Assembly (NCBI GenBank): GCA_964493945.1
Contig: CAZBQG010000076.1
Coordinates: forward strand, 1 to 16,908
Direction of reading: 5' to 3'
DNA: 16,908 nt
Source of the DNA: CAZBQG01 sp964493945
Lineage (GTDB): Bacteria; Pseudomonadota; Alphaproteobacteria; Rhodospirillales; UBA2165
Shown: in pieces, positions 1 through 6,120 of the stretch
How positions within the stretch are numbered: the stretch's first letter is position 1
Layout of the letters: each line of letters starts with the position of its first letter
The notes under the pieces: generated by a model
What the model was told of the DNA's origin: nothing
Seen by the model: only the letters and a program-made list of their open reading frames with translations
Database searches by the model: none
Translations under genes and position numbers: made by a program

Positions 1-732
1 TCTTTCGAAATATCCCTTGATACGTTTGTCGGCATCCGCGATAGGTTTGAAACCAAGCGCCTGCTCCCGGCTCATGGTGACTTTGCCGCCCGCACCATTG
101 AGATAGCGTTCCAGGAAATCACCGGCCAAATGCCAGCCCCGTTTGCGCGCCGCAGTCACATAGTCGCGGTAGACTCGTTCGGTAACATCCAGGCTTTTTT
201 CAAGCATGGGCCGGCTGCTGGGTGGCTTTTTATTTTCAACGCCGGCCTTCATGCCCGGACCGGCGGTTTCCGGCCTATCAAATGCCTCCCTTTCAGGGGA
301 GGGAGGGGGAGGGACGGGTGCCGGGGGCTGGGCAGCGGAAACCGGACGGTTGGGCGGGACCTGGCTCCCGGTTTCCTCATTGGCCACTGGAATCGGAGAT
401 GGCCGGACTGCTTCCGGTTTCCGGGATGTATCGTGACTTGGATAAAGAATGCTGGCAGCAGTTGGTTTCTGCGGGTCATTCCGGGTATCTGGGCGGGTGG
501 CGCCGGGCGGTGGCAAATATTGGTCGGGGACATCCATCCCCACCCAGGGCGTACCCTGGTAAGGATAGAGGATGTCCCCGGCGGAGGGTTCCCCCGGTCC
601 GTCCCAGGAACTTGGACGAGGCGGGGGAGGCAGCGGTGCTGCAAGATTTGTCAGTCCGTCACCTGCATCACCGTCATCCATGTTCGGATAAAGGACCTGG
701 GCGGCAGTCAGTTTTTCTTTGATCAGGTCCAA
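1..732 (-). CDS. Proline-rich protein with 41-residue repeats, 3' end cut off by the window edge
   Basis: I do not recognise this protein. The minus frame is open from a stop at 771-769 to the left edge. The best start is TTG at 732-730, with GGGGA about 6-10 bases upstream; it gives MDLIKEKLTAAQVLYP. The alternative is ATG at 681-679 (residue 18). Visible are 244 residues. The N-terminal two thirds is rich in Pro, Ala, Asp and Gly and carries the motif [TS]A[AG]x[VI]LYP at residues 9-16, 50-57 and 91-98, exactly 41 apart, with a decayed copy SAAQPPAP at 132-139. From residue 176 the composition becomes ordinary and helix-like (MLEKSLDVTERVYRDYVTAA), which suggests a folded C-terminal domain that continues past the edge. 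No signal peptide or membrane segment is seen. It lies 40 bases after the aldolase/dehydrogenase gene, so probably in the same operon. The start is uncertain and the function unknown. Confidence 0.6.
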   Translation of the reverse strand, partial: MDLIKEKLTAAQVLYPNMDDGDAGDGLTNLAAPLPPPPRPSSWDGPGEPSAGDILYPYQGTPWVGMDVPDQYLPPPGATRPDTRNDPQKPTAASILYPSHDTSRKPEAVRPSPIPVANEETGSQVPPNRPVSAAQPPAPVPPPPSPEREAFDRPETAGPGMKAGVENKKPPSSRPMLEKSLDVTERVYRDYVTAARKRGWHLAGDFLERYLNGAGGKVTMSREQALGFKPIADADKRIKGYFER

Positions 733-772
733 AAAGGATCCCCGCCTGCGACGGGAGTGGGGAGAGAATTAC

Positions 773-2797
773 CTAACGCAAGGCAGCGGCGATGTTGCCG
801 CCATCGACGGTGAGCACGGCGCCTGTCGTCTTTTCCGCCTTGGCCAATGAGACGAAGGCCTGGGCCACATCTTCCGCCGTCACTTCCCGGCCCAGAAGAT
901 TGCCGCTCATATAGTCTTTTTCGCTCAAAGCCCGCGCCTTGGAGCGGGCCTGGATCATGCTATCCGTCAGCAGTCCCGACCGGATGCGGTCCGCATTGAC
1001 TGCGTTGGAGCGGATGCCGTCACCCCCGTGATCCACCGCATATTGGCGCATCAAAAATAAGGTGGCCGCCTTGGGCAAACCGTAAGGTCCGAAATCGGCA
1101 CCCGGATTGACCGCCTGCTTGGAGGCGTTGAACAGCAACACGCCCCCCGTCCCCTGGGCCCGCATGATGCCGACGGCATTTTGCGCAACGCTTTGATGGG
1201 CGAAGAAATTAAGCTCGAAGCTTTGCCTGAGAACCTCATCTGAAACCGAGCCTATTTCCCCCTGCCAGGCGCGCCCGGCATTGGAAAGGAGGATATCCAC
1301 CCCCCCATAATGGGCCGCGATGCGCTCGAAGGCAGCCCTGACGGCACGGGGTTGGGTCACGTCCAAGCCCAGGCCGAACCCGCCAACCTCATCGGCAACC
1401 TGCTGGGCACCCTTAGCGTCCCGGTCGAGAACGGCGATTTCGGCCCCCTCGGCGGCAAAAGCCTGGGCACTGGCCCGCCCGATGCCCGATGCGCCGCCGG
1501 TAATCACCGCCACCCGCCCGGCCAGGGGCGGCGGGGTCCGGTTACCCAGCTTGGCCTGTTCCAAGGACCAATATTCAATATCGAAAACCTGTTTTTGGCT
1601 GAGGGTATGGAATTTTCCTATCCGTTCGGCATCCGTTATGATTTCGATATTGGCCCGCGCCAGATCGGCCGCAATCCTCGCCGCACCCGCCGTTCCGCCC
1701 GCGCCGAAAAGTCCAAGCCCCGGCACCAAAATTACCCTGGGATAGGGATCGAGGGGGATTTTTCCCTTGCCTTGGCGTTTATCCTGGCGCTCGAAATAAG
1801 CCTGATATTGGCTGGTGAACCGGTCCATAGCCCGCCCGGCAACTTTGCGGAATGCATCTTCACGGCCTTGTTTCGGAAACGGAACGATAAGCGGCTTGGC
1901 TTTGGTCCGGATCAAATGATCGGGCGTCGCCGTACCGGCCTGTCCGTAGCGCGCCAAATCCCGGCCATCGGTGAAGGCGCGGATTCCCTTATCCGTCCGG
2001 AAATCCAGGATCATGGGAATATCCGCCCCCACCAGCCCCCGCAAAATGGGGGCCAGGGTGGCCACACGGATGGGGCGGCGGGGCAGGCGGGCGGCGGCGA
2101 AGACCTTCTTTTTGCCCCGCTTGATGAATTTCTCGGCCATGCTGACCAGATTCACCATTCGGCCGTAGGATTCCCGCGCCGTTCCACCAAATGTTACGAT
2201 ACCGTGCTGAAGCAGAATCAACCCTTCAACTTCGGGATTTGCCTCATAAAGCCGGGCGGCGCTCCGGGCCAGATCGAAGCCTGGGCGGAAATACGGCACG
2301 ATCGCCACCCGGGGGCCGAACAGGTGGCCGCAGATGGCCCGCCCGTCCGCCTGATCGGTCAGGGCGAGCACGGCGTTTGCATGGGTGTGATCGATGAATT
2401 TATGGGGCAGGAAGGCGTGCAGCAAAGTCTCCACCGACGGGACCGGCGCAGCCCTGGTGATTGCCGCGCCTTCCAAAGCCTGGATCATTTGCCCGTTGCT
2501 CAAAGTCTTGAGCCCCCGTAAGCCGGCCAAGGGCGCCAGGCTGAGGGCGGGCATTCCGGCGGCATCTATGGTAGCCAAATCCATCCCGCTGCCCTTGATT
2601 AGCAGGCCCGGAATTTTTTTGCCACTTCCGTCCCTGAGCAAAGTCTTGACCGATGTGTTGCCCCCGCCATGCAACACCAGACGGGGATCAGAGCCCAACA
2701 GGCGCGAGGTATAAATCCGCCTTGCCAGATCGGCCCCGGCCCAGGCGTGACGGCGCTGAAAGGCAGCCGAATCTTTTTTGGAATACAGGTTTTTCAT
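773..2797 (-). CDS. Bifunctional class II aldolase/short-chain dehydrogenase
   Basis: This is a 674-residue two-enzyme fusion. Residues about 15-235 are a class II (RhaD/fuculose-type) aldolase/adducin domain, with GGGNTS at 44-49 for phosphate binding and HTHAN at 137-141 plus QHG at 197-199 as zinc-site histidines. Residues about 425-674 are a short-chain dehydrogenase with TGGASGIG at 433-440, SNAG at 505-508, catalytic Ser559, Tyr572 and Lys576 (YGLPK), and a C-terminal VDGGN. The family is known from rhamnulose-1-phosphate aldolase/lactaldehyde dehydrogenase fusions: the aldolase cleaves a ketose phosphate and the dehydrogenase oxidises the aldehyde. No rhamnose kinase, isomerase or transporter is present here, so the sugar is unknown. 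The start MKNLYSKKD fits the family (MKNLW-like), although no strong ribosome binding site precedes it. Both active sites look intact. It is the fourth gene of the leftward block and is likely cytoplasmic. Confidence 0.95.
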   Translation of the reverse strand: MKNLYSKKDSAAFQRRHAWAGADLARRIYTSRLLGSDPRLVLHGGGNTSVKTLLRDGSGKKIPGLLIKGSGMDLATIDAAGMPALSLAPLAGLRGLKTLSNGQMIQALEGAAITRAAPVPSVETLLHAFLPHKFIDHTHANAVLALTDQADGRAICGHLFGPRVAIVPYFRPGFDLARSAARLYEANPEVEGLILLQHGIVTFGGTARESYGRMVNLVSMAEKFIKRGKKKVFAAARLPRRPIRVATLAPILRGLVGADIPMILDFRTDKGIRAFTDGRDLARYGQAGTATPDHLIRTKAKPLIVPFPKQGREDAFRKVAGRAMDRFTSQYQAYFERQDKRQGKGKIPLDPYPRVILVPGLGLFGAGGTAGAARIAADLARANIEIITDAERIGKFHTLSQKQVFDIEYWSLEQAKLGNRTPPPLAGRVAVITGGASGIGRASAQAFAAEGAEIAVLDRDAKGAQQVADEVGGFGLGLDVTQPRAVRAAFERIAAHYGGVDILLSNAGRAWQGEIGSVSDEVLRQSFELNFFAHQSVAQNAVGIMRAQGTGGVLLFNASKQAVNPGADFGPYGLPKAATLFLMRQYAVDHGGDGIRSNAVNADRIRSGLLTDSMIQARSKARALSEKDYMSGNLLGREVTAEDVAQAFVSLAKAEKTTGAVLTVDGGNIAAALR

Positions 2798-2845
2798 GGT
2801 GGTGGAGTTTGCCGGATTGGCGCGCCCGGCGAAAGGGGGCAGGAC

Positions 2846-3922
2846 TTAAATCGTGTAATCGTCCAGACGGCCATTGATTTCCGGACTGTCGGGGGCATAG
2901 CGGTAGGCCCGGAAGACCGCATTGGTGCCGGCGGTGGGACTGGGATCGTCGGCGCTGGCGAAATGGGGCGAGATATATTCCCACACGATATTGCCGGCCT
3001 CAGTCACCTCGAAGATGCGCCCCCATTGCCCTTCGCAAATCAGTGTGTTGCCGCTGTCCAGGCGCTGGGCGCCGCTGATGAAGGTTGAGTTAAATGTATG
3101 CAGGGGCCGGCCCTTATATTCCCAGATCACCTCGTCCGAGTCCTTGTTGAATTCCACCACCGTGGAGCCCCTGGTTTTCGGTGCATGGGCGCCGTTGACG
3201 AAGAGCAGGATATTGCCATTTGGCAGCATCTGCACATCGTGCTGATGGCCCAGCATGGGGTCACATTTCTCCCAGGCGAACTTGCCGCTGGCGCGGTCGA
3301 TGATGGCGATCAGATGGTTATGACGCCAACTGACCATCATGTCCCCGTTTTCCAGGGGAAAGACCGTGTTGGGATGGGCAAATTCGGCGCGTGGGCAAAT
3401 CGGGCAAATGGGATAGTCCTCGATCCTCATATGTTCCTCGGCATGCCACTCCCATACCGTTTCGCCCGCGGGCGTTACCTCGCGCAGGTAATCGCCCCAG
3501 ATGCCGTCCTCATGTTCCGATCCGGGGACGCCCCCCTTGACCCGCCCGGCGGCTTCTGCGGAGAGCAACTCCCAGCCCAGATAGACCGTGTTGCCGTTGG
3601 CGCAGCGGCGAAAATCGTGATGCTGATAATGATCTACATATTCCCAGGCCAGATTGCCATCCCAATCCAATTCCTGGATCCGGCCCCCCTGGGCGGAGAG
3701 CCCCTTGGGCCCGGTTTCGGTCTTCACGGCGGCCAAAAGATTGCCACTGGGCAGAAGATAGCCGTAATTGCCGGTGGGCGCGTCCAGGTTCCAGCGATGC
3801 ACCACCTCGCCACGCATGCCCATCAGGTAGGCCACGGGTATCTGCAACGGCGAGAAAAGCGTAAAGCCCGGCGTCGCCCGTGCCCGGTCATATTCGGTCA
3901 AGCCGACTTTACCGTAACGCAT
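2846..3922 (-). CDS. Arylsulfotransferase (ASST)-like beta-propeller protein
   Basis: This 358-residue protein consists of propeller-blade repeats. The blade motif 'PxGNxL' recurs (LLPSGNLLAAV at 56-66, ANGNTVYL at 108-115, LENGDMMVSW at 190-199, LPNGNILLF at 233-241, LDSGNTLICEG at 288-298). A 'hydrophobic-WE' turn recurs five times (LAWEY 91, VWEW 156, FAWEK 215, VIWEY 265, IVWEY 312). This is the pattern of the arylsulfotransferase/PQQ-like propeller families. Conserved-looking histidines lie after the turns (YQHHDF at 99-104, GHQHDV at 225-230). Characterised bacterial ASSTs are periplasmic and have a signal peptide; here none is seen, so a cytoplasmic location is inferred. An unusual CPIC at 173-176 could bind metal or form a disulfide. 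Sulfotransferase activity is not established by sequence; a binding or other enzymatic role is equally possible. The start ATG has a G-rich stretch upstream. Confidence 0.8.
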   Translation of the reverse strand: MRYGKVGLTEYDRARATPGFTLFSPLQIPVAYLMGMRGEVVHRWNLDAPTGNYGYLLPSGNLLAAVKTETGPKGLSAQGGRIQELDWDGNLAWEYVDHYQHHDFRRCANGNTVYLGWELLSAEAAGRVKGGVPGSEHEDGIWGDYLREVTPAGETVWEWHAEEHMRIEDYPICPICPRAEFAHPNTVFPLENGDMMVSWRHNHLIAIIDRASGKFAWEKCDPMLGHQHDVQMLPNGNILLFVNGAHAPKTRGSTVVEFNKDSDEVIWEYKGRPLHTFNSTFISGAQRLDSGNTLICEGQWGRIFEVTEAGNIVWEYISPHFASADDPSPTAGTNAVFRAYRYAPDSPEINGRLDDYTI

Positions 3923-3947
3923 GATGGACCCCCCGCCTGGTTCGCTT

Positions 3948-4178
3948 TCAGTCTTCCTTTTCTTCGCCCTCGGTCAGGTCGAATTCCAGGATGGCCATAT
4001 GGAAGGCGTAGGAGATCTCGTCATCTTCCTCGTCGCGGTAGATGACCCCGATGTGTTCGCCATCCACGCTGACCTCCACCGACCCGTCGGTCTGGGCGCG
4101 GTCCTTCAGCGATATCTTGTCATTGGCGAATTTTCTGCGCAGATATTTCTGAACGCTGCTGATCTCGATTTCGTCCAC
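3948..4178 (-). CDS. DUF3126 family protein
   Basis: This is a small acidic protein of 76 residues. I recognise it as DUF3126, a family found mainly in alphaproteobacteria: the pattern is V-Q-K-Y-L-R-R-x-F near the N-terminus, then EVSVDGEHIGVIYRDEEDDE and a closing 'SYAFHMAILEFDL'. I chose GTG at 4178-4176 as the start because GGGGAAG lies about 5-11 bases upstream and because the family begins at this point (VDEIEISSVQKYL). A longer reading from 4277 would overlap the end of the asparagine synthase gene and add 33 residues unlike the family. No enzyme residues, signal peptide or membrane segment are visible, and the molecular role is unknown. It sits 61 bases after the asparagine synthase gene and 25 before the propeller gene, so it is probably co-transcribed with both. 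Confidence 0.85.
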   Translation of the reverse strand: MDEIEISSVQKYLRRKFANDKISLKDRAQTDGSVEVSVDGEHIGVIYRDEEDDEISYAFHMAILEFDLTEGEEKED

Positions 4179-4239
4179 GGTCGCTTCCCCAAATAATGTC
4201 TCAATTGCCGGCCCATGTTCCCATAATAAACCTGCCCGA

Positions 4240-6024
4240 TCAATCGCGCTCTGTCCCGCCAAAGGCGCCATACACATATTGGGCCCAACCCCTGAGGCCC
4301 CGGACTGCCTCCCCGCCCATCAGCCAATCATGGATGGGAACGAAAAAACCGCTCTTCGGGCGGTTTAATATTTCCTGGGGTAAGGGGCGGGCGGGGCTTC
4401 GGGCCATCATTTGCTTATCGGCGCCGAGCCCGGCCAGCCGACAAAATAACTCCCCGTCCACCAGGGGCGTCCTGATTTCCAGGGAATGAGCCATGCCCGC
4501 CCAATCGGCATCGCGCAAAAGCTGGTTGCCCATATACCAACTGGTTTCCATTACGCTCACCTTGTCCCGGGGCCGGGTCAGGCCACTGATATCTTCTTCC
4601 AGGCGGATCAGGGGGGCCAGGGCGCGCCAGCCCTCCCCGGCCATATCCGGATCCATGAGGTGGGGCAGCTCCCAAGGCATGTACAGGCCCCGGCGCAAAA
4701 GATAGGCCCCGCCATAGCTGGTGCCATATTCGAGCAATCCGGCATATTTGGGCGAGGTGAAGTGTTTGATCAAAGATGCCGTGACAAAGCGCACTCCACG
4801 ACCCAGCCCGCTTAAGCCCGGCACCCCGCCCAGCAGGCCGGCCAGGGTTGGAATTTGGCGGAAACTGTCGTAGCCGGCGAAAAGTTCGTCCCCGCCAAGG
4901 CCCGACAAGGCCACCTTGAGCCCCCGCCGGGCAGCTGCCTTGGCCACGAAATAGCTGTTGACCCCGTCGATGCTGGGCTGGTCCATGGCCGAAAGTAAAG
5001 ATGCCAGATCCTGTTTGAAATCGGCCCCGGCGACGCGCCGGGTCTCATGATCCGTTTGATAAATTTCCGCCAGGCGCTGGGCCAGGGGCGCTTCGTCCCG
5101 AGGCGTGCCTTTGAATTCATCGAAGGCCAGGGTGACGGTTTGCAAATCCTTGGCACCCGCCTCGCTGGCCAGAGCCGTCAGGGCCGCCGAATCCAGGCCC
5201 GCCGAGAGAAACAATCCTACCGGTACATCGGCCACCAGATGATGGCTGACGCTGTCGGTGAGGGCGGTAGCCAAAAGCTCACGGGTTTCATCCGGGGGTG
5301 GCGGCGGGCCGGCTTCGGCCAGAATTTTTTGGGGCGAAAAATAACGCACCTCCCGCCGCTGCCCGTCTTCGTCCAGCCATAGATGGCTGCCCGCCGGCAG
5401 GGATTTGATCTGGGTATGGAGCGTATGGGGCTCGGGTATATACCCAAACAAAAAGAAACCCACATGGCCGGCGGGACCGGGGCTGAGCGTCAGACCGCCG
5501 CCGGCAATCAGTGCCTTGACCTGGGAGGCGGCGCGCAACTGTTTGCCGTCATCGGCGAAATAGAGTGGCTTGATGCCGAAAGGATCGCGGGCCATGAACA
5601 GGCCCCGGCGCCCTTCATCCCAGATGGCAAAGGCGAACATGCCCCTGAGGCGGTACACCATATCCGGCCCATATGCATCATATAAATGGAGCAAAACCTC
5701 CGTATCCGATTGGGTGCGGAAGCGGCGGCCATCATTTTCCAGCTCCTGGCGCAGCGCCCGGAAATTATAGATTTCGCCGTTATAGGAGATGATCAGGTGG
5801 GATTTACTTTCGCCTTCCAGCTCCATGGGCTGACCGGCACCCGGTCCGGGATCGATGATGGCCAGACGGCGATGGACCAGCCCGGCCCGGCCCCGGGCAT
5901 CGATCCACATCCCGTCACCGTCCGGGCCCCTGGGAAGCATGGCAGCACCCATGCGCGCCAACTCGCCGCTGTCGGGAGCGGGCGCGCATGGGGAATATGA
6001 GAATATGGCACCAATTCCGCACAT
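4240..6024 (-). CDS. asnB: Asparagine synthase (glutamine-hydrolysing)
   Basis: A full-length 594-residue class B asparagine synthase. The start MCGIGAIFS leaves Cys2 as the N-terminal nucleophile of the glutaminase domain (about 2-210), which also shows RGPDGDG at 32-38, YNGEIYN at 81-87 and SDTEVLL at 106-112. The synthetase domain (about 245-594) has the ATP pyrophosphatase P-loop as SAGLDS at 274-279, where most members read SGGLDS, and GLGGDELFAGY at 375-385. The family takes ammonia from glutamine and, with ATP, amidates aspartate via an adenylate. Close paralogues in polysaccharide loci amidate other carboxylates such as uronic acids. The divergent neighbours (bi-domain oxidoreductase and hldE) make that alternative worth considering. 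It appears to be the first gene of the leftward operon. The region just upstream has only a weak ribosome binding site. Confidence 0.92.
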   Translation of the reverse strand: MCGIGAIFSYSPCAPAPDSGELARMGAAMLPRGPDGDGMWIDARGRAGLVHRRLAIIDPGPGAGQPMELEGESKSHLIISYNGEIYNFRALRQELENDGRRFRTQSDTEVLLHLYDAYGPDMVYRLRGMFAFAIWDEGRRGLFMARDPFGIKPLYFADDGKQLRAASQVKALIAGGGLTLSPGPAGHVGFFLFGYIPEPHTLHTQIKSLPAGSHLWLDEDGQRREVRYFSPQKILAEAGPPPPPDETRELLATALTDSVSHHLVADVPVGLFLSAGLDSAALTALASEAGAKDLQTVTLAFDEFKGTPRDEAPLAQRLAEIYQTDHETRRVAGADFKQDLASLLSAMDQPSIDGVNSYFVAKAAARRGLKVALSGLGGDELFAGYDSFRQIPTLAGLLGGVPGLSGLGRGVRFVTASLIKHFTSPKYAGLLEYGTSYGGAYLLRRGLYMPWELPHLMDPDMAGEGWRALAPLIRLEEDISGLTRPRDKVSVMETSWYMGNQLLRDADWAGMAHSLEIRTPLVDGELFCRLAGLGADKQMMARSPARPLPQEILNRPKSGFFVPIHDWLMGGEAVRGLRGWAQYVYGAFGGTERD

Positions 6025-6120
6025 GGTGGGTTGATATATCCCATCGCGCCCGCCGCGTCCTCAACTTTCGATTTGCCTGAACCTTTGCATAGCGCTTTGA
6101 AATCAGAGTAAAAGAAGCCC
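6025..6120. promoter_or_regulatory. Divergent intergenic region between asnB and the bi-domain oxidoreductase gene
   Basis: These 96 bases separate two divergent start codons, so promoters for both directions must lie here or inside the flanking genes. The oxidoreductase start is preceded by a modest AAGAAG ribosome binding site. On the asnB side GATATATC lies about 8-15 bases before the ATG, and TTGAGG lies further upstream at a spacing longer than usual. I could not pick convincing -35/-10 pairs on either strand. The region is less GC-rich than the genes around it. Confidence 0.35.

Noticed and set aside
130..813. Plus-strand open frame of 227 codons at the left edge
   Set aside because: The composition (many Trp, Arg, Gly) is not protein-like, and it overlaps a minus-strand frame with periodic repeats and the end of the aldolase/dehydrogenase gene.
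1310..2521. Long plus-strand open frame (403 codons) opposite the aldolase/dehydrogenase gene
   Set aside because: It is antisense to a gene with intact catalytic motifs in both domains; the translation is rich in Gly, Arg and Pro with no recognisable motif. Long antisense frames are common in GC-rich DNA.
3098..4045. Plus-strand open frame of 315 codons opposite the propeller gene
   Set aside because: The minus strand encodes five regular blade repeats; the plus-strand product has no recognisable features.
4179..4277. Upstream extension of the DUF3126 gene giving 109 residues
   Set aside because: It would overlap the asnB 3' end and adds residues absent from the family; the GTG at 4178 has a good ribosome binding site.
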